Position numbers and translations under genes: made by a program
Assembly (NCBI RefSeq): GCF_011047135.1
Contig: NZ_CP049255.1
Coordinates: 1,054,001-1,118,000 of the forward strand
DNA: 64,000 bases
Source: Microbacterium endophyticum
GTDB lineage: Bacteria > Actinomycetota > Actinomycetes > Actinomycetales > Microbacteriaceae
Direction: 5' to 3'
In this document: positions 35,282 to 42,879 of the stretch, piece by piece
Layout of the letters: each line of letters begins with the position of its first letter
How positions within the stretch are numbered: position 1 is the stretch's first letter
The notes under the pieces: generated by a model
What the model saw: only the letters and a program-made list of their open reading frames with translations
The model's database searches: none
Told to the model about the DNA's origin: nothing

Positions 35282-36807
35282 GATGGTTCTCCTCGGTGTG
35301 GCAGGCGTGCAAAGACGGCGCCATGGCCGTCGGCTCGGGGGTCGCTTGCGGCTTCAATGTCGCCGCGAATGCGCCGGTGCCGAGCGAGCTGTACGTGGCC
35401 AGCCGAGTCCGACGGGCCGGAAAAATCGTGTTGAGCGATGTGCAAGCGCCGCGCCTCGGCAATGATCGTTTCGGGCACACCGGGTTCAGACGCGAGGGTC
35501 AGGGTGTCGAAGCCGAGGTCGACATCGCCGATCACCCATCGCGGCCGCTCGAGAAGGTCGGCAAGCGGGCCCGCGGTCGCGGTGCGATCGGAGAGCAATT
35601 GCGCGAGTATCCATGGCTGGGCACGACCGCCCTGGCATCCGGCCACGATCAGTTCGTCGCCAGAGTCGATCATGAGGGGCGCGAGCGTGTGAGGCGGTCG
35701 AGCGCCTGGGGCGATACACGATGGCAACTCGGGGTCGACGGTGAAGGCGCTGCCGCGGTTGTGTAGAACGATGCCGGTCTCCGGGTCGAGCAGGCCCGCA
35801 CCGAAGGTTTGATAGACACTCTGCACGATCGTGACGGCCCAGCCTTCATCGTCGATCGCGACGACTGCGGCGGTGTCTCCGTGCGCCGGTGCCTCATTGT
35901 GAACACGATCGGATGTCGTCACGTCGAGGTGGAGCAGTGCATCGTTGCTGACGGCGCTTCGGGCGGGGTCACCGAGGTGCAGTCTGCGGGTCGTGACCGC
36001 TCGGACGCTCGCAGCCACGAGCGCGGGTGCAAGCTCCTCGCCGCCGCCGTGCGCGTATGCGGCAACGCCGAGTGTGAGCGCACCGACCGAGGGCGGTGGG
36101 GCGGCGAGCCACTTTCTGCCATCGACAGTTGCTGTGACGGGATCGGCGAGCTCGACCCGGTAGTTCTCGAAGTCGCTCAGCTGATGCGTACCGCCGTGCT
36201 TCCGGAGCGCGCGGACGAGTGCCAGGGCGGTTTCGCCGGAGTAGATGTCGGACGGGTCGTGCTGCAGGCGCCGAAAAGTTTTCGCCAGCTGAGGTTGGCG
36301 CACGAGGTCTCCCTCGGCGAGGGCTCTGCCCGCTGCCATGAACACACCACGCAAGCCGACGTCTGCGGCGATTGCCTCGGCGCGAGAAGTGATGGCGCGC
36401 TCAAGACCCGCGCTCACCGGGAAGCCTTCCTCCGCAGTGTCGGCGGCGCCGGCAAATGCCGAGCTGAGCTCTAGACGCGCACCCATGCCGGCGATCTGCT
36501 GCCAACCGGCGACCATCCCCGGAACCGTGACGGAATGCGCACCCTGGCGTGGCACGATCTCCCACCCCGAGGAGACTTCGTCGATTGCCGCAGGTGCCGT
36601 GCCCGCTGCGAGAACCGCCTTTGTCTCACCGTTCGGGTTTCGCACGAGCGCGATGAGGTCGCCACCGATCGCGCACTGGTGCGGGTAGACCACGGTGAGC
36701 ATGACGGCCGCGGCGAGTGCCGCATCGAGCGCGTTACCGCCCGACGCGATCGCGCGTTCGCCCGCCGAAACGGCGGCGCGGTGAGGAGCGGCGAGTGCAA
36801 TTGCCAT
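35278..36807 (-). CDS. Gamma-glutamyltransferase family Ntn hydrolase
   Basis: A 509-residue protein of the gamma-glutamyltranspeptidase family. ATG 36807 lies one base after the FAD oxidase stop and starts directly with the family's AIALAAPHRAAVSAGERAIASGGNALDAA. The autocleavage Thr is in AHGDTAAVVAIDDEG near residue 311, followed by VQSVYQTFGAGLLDPETGI. There is no signal peptide, unlike periplasmic GGT, so it should act in the cytoplasm. It could remove the gamma-glutamyl group added by the GS-like ligase at 27838-29367. The GxGGG region that binds the glutamate is less obvious than in E. coli GGT. Confidence 0.87.
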   Translation of the reverse strand: MAIALAAPHRAAVSAGERAIASGGNALDAALAAAVMLTVVYPHQCAIGGDLIALVRNPNGETKAVLAAGTAPAAIDEVSSGWEIVPRQGAHSVTVPGMVAGWQQIAGMGARLELSSAFAGAADTAEEGFPVSAGLERAITSRAEAIAADVGLRGVFMAAGRALAEGDLVRQPQLAKTFRRLQHDPSDIYSGETALALVRALRKHGGTHQLSDFENYRVELADPVTATVDGRKWLAAPPPSVGALTLGVAAYAHGGGEELAPALVAASVRAVTTRRLHLGDPARSAVSNDALLHLDVTTSDRVHNEAPAHGDTAAVVAIDDEGWAVTIVQSVYQTFGAGLLDPETGIVLHNRGSAFTVDPELPSCIAPGARPPHTLAPLMIDSGDELIVAGCQGGRAQPWILAQLLSDRTATAGPLADLLERPRWVIGDVDLGFDTLTLASEPGVPETIIAEARRLHIAQHDFSGPSDSAGHVQLARHRRIRGDIEAASDPRADGHGAVFARLPHRGEPS

Positions 36808-36808
36808 G

Positions 36809-37909
36809 TCAGATACCCCGGCGGCTTGTGGAAATGAAATCGAGGTCCTCGCGAGGTGTGCCCTCGACGATGTCGGCGACAGCGTTACCGACGGCCCCTC
36901 CGAACTTGAACCCGTGCCCCGAGCATGCCGACACGACGACGACGTCGGGAGCATCCGCGAGGGGGCCGATGATGAAACGCTTGTCTTCCGTCATCGTGTA
37001 GAGGCAGGCTGTCGCCTCGGCCGGCGTCGTATCGATTCCCGGCACGCGGGTCGCCATGAGGTCTCGCATCATCGCGATTTCGTCAGCACGGGGCGGAGCG
37101 ACCGGAACGTTCGGGTCCCACACGTCGCTGGCGTCAACGCCGATCTTCAGGCCGTTCCCCGCGGCATCGGGAATGCCGAACATGAGCCCCTCGGGTCGGT
37201 CGATCGAGAATGCGCCGAGTTGCGGAGGCATCCCGGCCCTTTGCCCAGGCGCCACCGAAAGTGTGAGGATGCGCCACACTTCGAGCAGCGGTGCGAGTTG
37301 CGAAAAGGTCTGTGCCGCCCATGAACCGACAGACACCACGATGCGCGGGGCGCGGAAGATGCCCGTTGCTGTTCTGACTTCGACTCCGTGCGCCGTGGAA
37401 TCCCAGCCGATGACCGGCTCGTCGAACCGCAGCTCGGCCCCGTGTCGGCGGGCAACGGAACGCAGTGCACCCAGCGCGTATTCTGCTTCGAGAACACCCG
37501 CATCGGGGTCGTAGACGGCGCCGTAACCCGCGGGGACCCGCAGTGCAGGCATGAGTTCTGCCATGCGTGCCGGGTCATGAACAACTTCACTTCGCGGGCT
37601 CTGCAGTTGGCTCTCGCCGCGGTGAGCGTAGAGCCCGCCCGTGCGATGGAACAGCGTGTGGCCGGTCTCTCGCTCCAGCGCACCCCATGCGTCATACGCC
37701 TGAGCGACGAAGTCGTTCCACACCGGGTTCGGGTACGCCCGACGGATCATGCGAGTGCGTCCGTGCGAGGAGCCGCGCGTATGCCTCTCGCCGAACTGTT
37801 CGATCGCGACAACACGCTTACCTCGACGCGCGAGGCTCGCCGCACTCGCGCTGCCGTGTACACCGAGCCCGATGATGATGACATCGGCGGTCGTGACCAG
37901 AGAACTCAC
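36809..37909 (-). CDS. FAD-dependent amine oxidase (monomeric sarcosine oxidase/MTOX-like)
   Basis: A 366-residue flavoenzyme of the DAO family. GTG 37909 overlaps the aminotransferase stop (GTGA). The FAD motif is DVIIIGLGVHGSASAASLA, followed by EQFGERHTRGSSHGRTRMIRRAY, which is the sarcosine-oxidase signature. TACLYTMTEDKRFIIGP near residue 300 contains the Cys that binds FAD covalently in monomeric sarcosine oxidase. The C-terminal GHGFKFGGAVGNAVADI is also typical. It oxidises a secondary N-methyl amine or a gamma-glutamyl amine (a PuuB-like role), giving peroxide. Confidence 0.9.
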   Translation of the reverse strand: MSSLVTTADVIIIGLGVHGSASAASLARRGKRVVAIEQFGERHTRGSSHGRTRMIRRAYPNPVWNDFVAQAYDAWGALERETGHTLFHRTGGLYAHRGESQLQSPRSEVVHDPARMAELMPALRVPAGYGAVYDPDAGVLEAEYALGALRSVARRHGAELRFDEPVIGWDSTAHGVEVRTATGIFRAPRIVVSVGSWAAQTFSQLAPLLEVWRILTLSVAPGQRAGMPPQLGAFSIDRPEGLMFGIPDAAGNGLKIGVDASDVWDPNVPVAPPRADEIAMMRDLMATRVPGIDTTPAEATACLYTMTEDKRFIIGPLADAPDVVVVSACSGHGFKFGGAVGNAVADIVEGTPREDLDFISTSRRGI

Positions 37910-39165
37910 GCGGCACTCCCAGCAAGCTTTCCCGCGGCAATCTCCCCGACACCTTCCGCGAGCAGCGCGAGATCGGCATCGTCGTTGTAGACATGGGCCG
38001 AGGCACGGATCACGGATGACACTCCGCGATCGCCGAGGTCCCACTGCCCGTGCGTTGCCGGCACCGAAACAACGCGCAGGCCGCGTTCGGCAAGTCCGCG
38101 CACGGCGTCGGCGGGCTTCACGCCATCGATCGCGAACGTGATGATGGCTGAGTCGGCACCCTCTGGGTCAACGATCGTGACACCGGTGATGCTTTCCAGC
38201 GACTCTCGCACGACCGCACCTGTCTTTCGCATCCAAAGATCAGTTTCGCGGATGCCACGGCCAATCGCCTCATCGATAGCGGTTCCGAGTCCGAGTCGGC
38301 CCGCGATATAGGCTTCCCAGCTCTCGAACCGTCGCGCAGACGCATCAAGGTCCCAGTCCATCAATGATGTCCAGTGCGCACCGCGCACATCGGGGGCAAG
38401 TGGTAGGAGTGTGCGACAGAGCTCTTCGCTGACGTAGGCGAAGCCCGTGCCACGCGGTGCCCGCAAGAATTTCCGCCCCGTTGTGACGAGCACGTGGCAT
38501 CCGATCGCCGAGACATCGCTCTCGAGCTGACCGACCGATTGAGTCGCATCGAGAATGTACGTCGCGTTGTAGCGACCCGCGATGACACCGATTTCGACGA
38601 CAGGTTCGACAAGACCGGATGACGTCGGCACATGTGCGACCGTGAGCACAGTGGGCTTGCCGTCGCTCAGGAGCGCATCCAGAGCCGCGAGATCTACCCG
38701 GCGCGTTGCATCGGCCGGTGCGATGACGAGTTCAACACCGTTTTCGCGAGCGATGCTCATGAGGTGGAGCGCGTGGCTGACATATGTACTGGTCGACGCC
38801 ACGATGCGCTGCACCGAAGACAGTCGCAGTGCATCGAGCAGTACTCGAAGACCTGTCGATGCGCTGTCGAACAACGCGATTTCATGGCGACGCGCGCCGA
38901 TCAGCTGCGCGGCGGAGTCGTAGACGCTCTCGATGCGGGGGCGCACTTCGTTGGCGGCTTCGTACCCGCCGAGCTCTTCTTCTCGCCGTAGATGACCGAC
39001 AACTGTCTGCACGACGGCGTGCGACGGGAGCGACGACCCCGCGGAGTTGAAGTGCGCGGAGTGGGCAACGCCGGTAGTCAGGCGGCGCTCATGAGCGACA
39101 TCGATCGTGAGCCGGGCATCGAAGCCGGGTCTGGCGCTCGAGTCTGCGGCGTGGTGTGAGCTCAT
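37906..39165 (-). CDS. Aminotransferase class V (cysteine-desulfurase/EgtE-like) PLP enzyme
   Basis: A 419-residue PLP enzyme. The cofactor Asp and His-like region is YILDATQSVGQLESDV and the Schiff-base Lys is in VTTGRKFLRAPRGTGFAYV near residue 233. The GRKFLRAPRGTG wording is shared with isopenicillin N epimerase-like and EgtE-like proteins rather than with NifS. It could be an aminotransferase, epimerase or C-S lyase. It is first in a reverse operon and has GGGAGGT before its ATG; the operator pair is 23 bp upstream. It is divergent from the class II amidotransferase-like gene. Confidence 0.85.
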   Translation of the reverse strand: MSSHHAADSSARPGFDARLTIDVAHERRLTTGVAHSAHFNSAGSSLPSHAVVQTVVGHLRREEELGGYEAANEVRPRIESVYDSAAQLIGARRHEIALFDSASTGLRVLLDALRLSSVQRIVASTSTYVSHALHLMSIARENGVELVIAPADATRRVDLAALDALLSDGKPTVLTVAHVPTSSGLVEPVVEIGVIAGRYNATYILDATQSVGQLESDVSAIGCHVLVTTGRKFLRAPRGTGFAYVSEELCRTLLPLAPDVRGAHWTSLMDWDLDASARRFESWEAYIAGRLGLGTAIDEAIGRGIRETDLWMRKTGAVVRESLESITGVTIVDPEGADSAIITFAIDGVKPADAVRGLAERGLRVVSVPATHGQWDLGDRGVSSVIRASAHVYNDDADLALLAEGVGEIAAGKLAGSAA

Positions 39166-39187
39166 GAGTTTTGCAGTACCTCCCGTT

Positions 39188-39216
39188 CGGATCCAAACGT
39201 AACATATATGGATCCA
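39188..39216. promoter_or_regulatory. Predicted GntR operator pair between aminotransferase and amidotransferase-like genes
   Basis: CGGATCCA begins at 39188 and TGGATCCA at 39209, 21 bp apart, in the 82-bp gap between divergent starts at 39165 and 39248. Both directions could be controlled from this one site. It marks the far end of the predicted regulon. Confidence 0.7.
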
Positions 39217-39247
39217 ACTTCAGCGTGGACTATGGAAGGGCGACAGG

Positions 39248-40051
39248 ATGTCTCGAATGCTCGCGGTTATTGCTGCTACACCCGCGACGCTGCATGACGC
39301 AGTGAGTGGAGAACTGCTCGATCAGTGCGCAGTGCTTGCCCGCGTGCATTCCGATGGATGGGGCACAGCGTGGGCCGGCAGCGATGGTTCGCTCAGCGGA
39401 AGTCGATCGAACAACGCGCCCGCTAGCGCCGGTGAAATCGCAGCCGCAGGCGCCGAAACCGCCTCAGCACGGTTGGTCTATCTGCGGTTCGCGAGCGCAG
39501 AATCCGGACATCACATCGCGGATGTGCAGCCGTTCCTGCGCGGGTCGGTGGCGTTCTGCCACAATGGCGCACTCTCGCCGCGCGAAGATGTGCTGGCGCT
39601 CCTTTCACCGGTCGAACGCCGCGAGCTCACGAGCACAACCGACAGCGAGGCGTACTTCGCGCTTGTGAAGCGCATGCTCGAGACCGGGGCGGGCACACCC
39701 GCCGAGAACGTTGCCAGCGCGGTGCGCCTGCTTCGACAGAGCTTTCCGGAGGCCTGCCTCAACGCGTTTGTTCTGCACGCGGGCGAGCTGTTTGTCGTGC
39801 AATCCCGAGGCGCCGCGCCGACACCGATCGCGGCATTCGAGCGCCGCGGGTTCACTCTCGACACGCTTCCGCCCGGCCACGACGGGAGCTACAACCAGAT
39901 ATCTTTCCGCACGGCGGCGGGCAAAACGATCGTTTCGACCACCGGAGTGGATCAGGCCGGGTGGCATCCGCTCGCTGAAGACACCGTCACGCACTTTCGC
40001 GCGGGCTGGCACACCACAATCCGACTATCCGGAGCGCCCTCTGAGCAGTGA
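39248..40051 (+). CDS. Class II glutamine amidotransferase-like protein with Ser in place of Cys2
   Basis: A 267-residue Ntn-fold protein similar to EgtC/YafJ. Family landmarks are present: VHSDGWGTAW near residue 35, LVYLRFASAESGHHIADVQPF, VAFCHNGAL and STTDSEAYFALVKRML. The N-terminus is MSRMLAVIAAT, whereas the family starts with Met-Cys and uses Cys2 as nucleophile. Ser2 could serve after Met removal, as in some other Ntn hydrolases, or activity may be lost. EgtC hydrolyses a gamma-glutamyl bond, so this is a second candidate for removing gamma-glutamate in the island pathway. Its end overlaps the convergent gene by 27 bp. Confidence 0.82.
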   Translation: MSRMLAVIAATPATLHDAVSGELLDQCAVLARVHSDGWGTAWAGSDGSLSGSRSNNAPASAGEIAAAGAETASARLVYLRFASAESGHHIADVQPFLRGSVAFCHNGALSPREDVLALLSPVERRELTSTTDSEAYFALVKRMLETGAGTPAENVASAVRLLRQSFPEACLNAFVLHAGELFVVQSRGAAPTPIAAFERRGFTLDTLPPGHDGSYNQISFRTAAGKTIVSTTGVDQAGWHPLAEDTVTHFRAGWHTTIRLSGAPSEQ

Positions 40052-40849
40052 ACGTTGTCGCCAGTGCCGGCCGACGTACTCGACGGCCTCATCGATCGCG
40101 AATGAGCGTGTCGAGTTACCCACACGCACCCAAAGGTCGGTCGATGCGCCGTCTTTCGACTGCGTGACGTAAACCGGTCTCGGTGACGATGGACACGCCA
40201 CACAGCACACGAGCGCGCCGTTCGCCGCATGGTCGAACTGCACGCGCGGGAGGGCGGCGGCATTTCGGCCCAGAAGCGTCGAAAAAAGGTCGCGCAGCCA
40301 GAGTTCGAACCTGTCGGCGTCAGAAACTCGCAACGTTGACAGATCCCGATCCAGACCCAGCGCCTCGCCGTCATCATTGGCGCCGATGACCAGCACTCCG
40401 CCGCCGCTGTTCAAGAATGCGGCCACGGTTTTCGCAATAGCGAGCTCCATGCGCGAATCACGCTTGGACTCTCGCACATTCCAGCGCGCCGTCTCTTTGA
40501 ATTCGACGCGATCGGACTCGCCTGCCGAGAGTACGGCATCGACGTCAACGCGATCCCGAGCCCGCCGTGACGCCGCAAAGAGCGCCGCGACGATAAACGA
40601 GATCGCCACACTGAAGCCAAAAGCGAGGAGCAACGGAACCGGAGTCCAGATACGAACTCCCGCAATGAACCATCCCGCTGCGAGAAGTCCGAGACTCAAC
40701 CCGAGCAGCGACGTCAGCATCATGACGGGCAAAGAGAGCGACAGGCGTCGGCCGAAAATCCACCTGATCAGCAGAGCGATCAGGGCCGCAATGAGTAAAG
40801 AACCTGGGATGGCGAGCGCAAACTCGACCATGACGGTGTTCTGAGGCAT
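40025..40849 (-). CDS. Membrane-anchored AlbA_2 (Schlafen-type) domain protein
   Basis: A 274-residue protein. Residues 1-95 hold three hydrophobic helices (LALAIPGSLLIAALIALLI-like, LTSLLGLSLGLLAAG, LLLAFGFSVAISFIVAALF). Residues 110-205 form an AlbA_2 domain with ESDRVEFKETARWN, ELAIAKTVAAFLNSGGGVLVIGANDDGEALGLD, the usual pattern of this putative nucleic-acid-binding or ATP-binding domain. The C-terminal part (LWVRVGNSTRSF) is also typical of it. The function is unknown; membrane tethering of this domain is less usual. It is not part of the catabolic regulon as far as the motif shows. Confidence 0.82.
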   Translation of the reverse strand: MPQNTVMVEFALAIPGSLLIAALIALLIRWIFGRRLSLSLPVMMLTSLLGLSLGLLAAGWFIAGVRIWTPVPLLLAFGFSVAISFIVAALFAASRRARDRVDVDAVLSAGESDRVEFKETARWNVRESKRDSRMELAIAKTVAAFLNSGGGVLVIGANDDGEALGLDRDLSTLRVSDADRFELWLRDLFSTLLGRNAAALPRVQFDHAANGALVCCVACPSSPRPVYVTQSKDGASTDLWVRVGNSTRSFAIDEAVEYVGRHWRQRSLLRGRSG

Positions 40850-40861
40850 CCGAGATCTTCC

Positions 40862-41488
40862 TCAGCGCAGAGCGCCGACGCTTGCAAGCGCCAAGCGCAC
40901 GAGCGTGCCACGGCCACCTTCCATTTCAGCGGCGAGCGCATCGGATGCCGCCTCTTGCGGTGCCATCCACGTCACTTCGAGGGCATCCTGGCGCGGCTCG
41001 CACGTACCCGTGACGGGCACGACAAACGCGAGCGAGACCGCGTGCTGGCGGTCATCGTGGAACGCGCTCACTCCAGGAATGGGGAAGTACTCAGCCACGG
41101 TGAACGGCAACGGCTGCGGCGGAAGCATGGGAAATGCCATCGGGCCCAGATCGTTTTCGAGGTGGCGGAAGAGCGCGTCGCGCACGGTCTCGCCGTACCG
41201 GACTCGGCCAGACACGATAGTCCGAACCATTTCGCCGAGGGGGGTCGCACGCAGCAGAATGCCCACCTGGGTGACCGCGCCCATGCCGTCGGTGCGCACC
41301 GGAATGGCCTCGACATACAGCATCGGCATACGCCGACGCGCTTCGGCGAGTTCGACATCGGTGAGCCAACCGGGGTTCGCCCCTTGGCTCCCAGAGCCGT
41401 AGGAGCTCTCCATGCCACGCAACGGATCGTTTGACGCTCCGTTGTCGTTGCTCTCGTTCGGATCGGGGTCCGGGGTGCGCACGGCCAT
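40862..41488 (-). CDS. DUF4916/NUDIX-hydrolase-like protein
   Basis: A 208-residue protein starting at ATG 41488, with longer frames upstream lacking coding character. After an acidic, Gly/Ser-rich leader of 45 residues it shows GWLTDVELAEARRRMPMLYVEAIPVR and VSGRVRYGETVRDALFRHLENDLGP, which resembles a NUDIX fold in which the GX5EX7REUXEEXGU box is degenerate. AFHDDRQHAVSLAFVVPVTG and ALEVTWM follow the same fold. Actinobacterial proteins of this type are labelled DUF4916. Catalytic activity is uncertain. It is 12 bp from the AlbA_2 gene in the same direction. Confidence 0.75.
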   Translation of the reverse strand: MAVRTPDPDPNESNDNGASNDPLRGMESSYGSGSQGANPGWLTDVELAEARRRMPMLYVEAIPVRTDGMGAVTQVGILLRATPLGEMVRTIVSGRVRYGETVRDALFRHLENDLGPMAFPMLPPQPLPFTVAEYFPIPGVSAFHDDRQHAVSLAFVVPVTGTCEPRQDALEVTWMAPQEAASDALAAEMEGGRGTLVRLALASVGALR

Positions 41489-41568
41489 GCCTCCTGTATA
41501 CCCCACGTTGGACGATAGGCCCGCTTCGCAGCGGCGGCAGTGTCGGTGGTGTTTGACAAGATGTGGGG

Positions 41569-42231
41569 GTGAGCGAGATAGAAACCCCCGCGATCGACCC
41601 CGACGCTGTGCTGTGGTCGGCGCCAGTCGACGAGCATCCTGATTGGCCGTTGCTAGTGCTGCTCCACGGATACGGATCCGACGAGCGTGACCTATTCGGG
41701 CTTGTGCCTCAGCTGCCCGACGGATTCGTGATCGCCGCTGTGCGCGCACCTCTTGCACCGCCGTTTCCGGCACCCGGATACTCCTGGTATCCGATCGAAG
41801 GCCTCGACGGCCGCGAGCCACAACGTGTCACCGACGCCGCCACGCGCCTGCTCGAATGGATCGCGAACGTTGTCGATGACACAAGGCCGGTGGGGCTACT
41901 CGGGTTTTCGCAGGGAGCGGCCGTCAGCATGCAGGCACTGAGGATTCACCCAGAGCGGTTCCTGTTCGCCGTCAACCTGAGCGGCTATGTGACCCCCGGT
42001 GATCTGCCGACCGATGTTGCCCTCACTGAGCGGAAGCCCCCGGTGTTTTGGGGCCGCGGCTCGCACGATCAGGTCATCCCCGAGCCGCTGATCGCGCACA
42101 CGATCGACTGGCTCCCCGCGCACGTCGAGCTCAGCGGCCGGGTCTACGAGGGCCTCGGTCACAGCGTCTCGCAGCAAGAGTTCGACGACGTGGGCATCTT
42201 CCTCACCAAGCACCAGACTCCCCCAGCCTGA
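41569..42231 (+). CDS. Phospholipase/carboxylesterase family alpha/beta hydrolase
   Basis: A 220-residue hydrolase of the YpfH/carboxylesterase type. LLVLLHGYGSDERDL gives the oxyanion region, LGFSQGAAVSMQAL the nucleophile Ser, FWGRGSHDQVIP the Asp and EGLGHSVSQQEFDDV the His. The start is GTG 41569; an in-frame GTG at 41563 is equally possible, as both sit in a G-rich stretch without a clear ribosome-binding site. It hydrolyses short esters. It is transcribed divergently from the DUF4916 gene. Confidence 0.85.
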   Translation: MSEIETPAIDPDAVLWSAPVDEHPDWPLLVLLHGYGSDERDLFGLVPQLPDGFVIAAVRAPLAPPFPAPGYSWYPIEGLDGREPQRVTDAATRLLEWIANVVDDTRPVGLLGFSQGAAVSMQALRIHPERFLFAVNLSGYVTPGDLPTDVALTERKPPVFWGRGSHDQVIPEPLIAHTIDWLPAHVELSGRVYEGLGHSVSQQEFDDVGIFLTKHQTPPA

Positions 42232-42308
42232 CCTGCCTACGGGCCCGGACCCTGAGTCCTGGACACCACGGTCCCGCACCAGGTCAGTGCTGCGACGCCA
42301 TGTCCTGT

Positions 42309-42388
42309 ACTTCTGCACTTCTGCACTTCTGCACTCCTGCACTTCTGCACTTCTGCACTTCCGCACTTCCGCACTTCCGCACTTCTGC
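42309..42388. repeat. 8-bp tandem repeat, 10 copies
   Basis: Ten consecutive units of ACTTCTGC or its variants ACTCCTGC (copy 4) and ACTTCCGC (copies 7-9). It starts about 75 bp after the esterase stop. Because 8 is not a multiple of 3, changes in copy number would shift any reading frame through it; no real gene appears to cross it. The region 42389-42879 holds only the inverted-repeat element below and shows no credible gene. Confidence 0.92.
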
Positions 42389-42442
42389 GTATTGAGACGC
42401 CCTGCCCTGCACCGGGTCCCCCAGCCCAGCTTCTCATCTGTT

Positions 42443-42523
42443 GCCGAAACGCTGGCCCCACGCGCAACACGCCGGGCCGTGGCATCCGCCTGCGGGGTGT
42501 TGCGAGCCCAAGGCAGCGTTTCG
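42443..42523. repeat. Inverted-repeat element, copy 1
   Basis: GCCGAAACGCTG at 42443 faces GGCAGCGTTTCG at 42512, and inside them GCAACAC (42464) faces GTGTTGC (42497). The overall layout and part of the interior (CAACACGCCGGG, GTGGCATCC) match the element at 44054-44139. Copy 1 is diverged at its right end. Confidence 0.65.
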
Positions 42524-42879
42524 ATGAGCTGCAGGGGGCAAAAGAGCGCGGTTCACAGCTCCGATCCCCAGCACGGGCCTCACGGCAGAATCTCCATCCG
42601 GATGCCACGACCCACCACCATAAGCGGGTGTTGGCTGGCCTAAGTCCACCGCCGCCTGCACTAACTCAGGCTCGACGCGGAGCGCTTCGGCACATGTCCG
42701 CAGAATTCTCAGGTGCGCGCCCAGCCACGCCGCTGATTTGCCTGCGTTAGTGCGAGGAAGGGGAAACAAGAGCATCAACGTCGGGGACTATACCCCCTTG
42801 TTGATTGCAGTGAAGATGACTGAGGGGTCGCCCCAGGGTTCGGACACCGTGCTCGGATGGACGGTATGGCGCACGCGAG

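Noticed and set aside
10996..37909. Creatinine/hydantoin degradation
   Set aside because: A carbamoyl-amidase-like hydrolase and a sarcosine-oxidase-like enzyme are present, but no hydantoinase or creatininase is recognisable and the Rieske, GS-like and copper amine oxidase genes would be unexplained.
37906..40051. Ergothioneine biosynthesis (EgtC/EgtE-like pair)
   Set aside because: No EgtA, EgtB or EgtD is present, the EgtC-like protein lacks Cys2, and the pair sits in a catabolic regulon.
42309..42388. CRISPR-like array
   Set aside because: The units are 8 bp and contiguous with no spacers, and no cas gene is present.
42434..42778. A 114-codon reverse open frame in the gap before lipoprotein 1
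   Set aside because: It spans the inverted-repeat element and has no ribosome-binding site or family resemblance.
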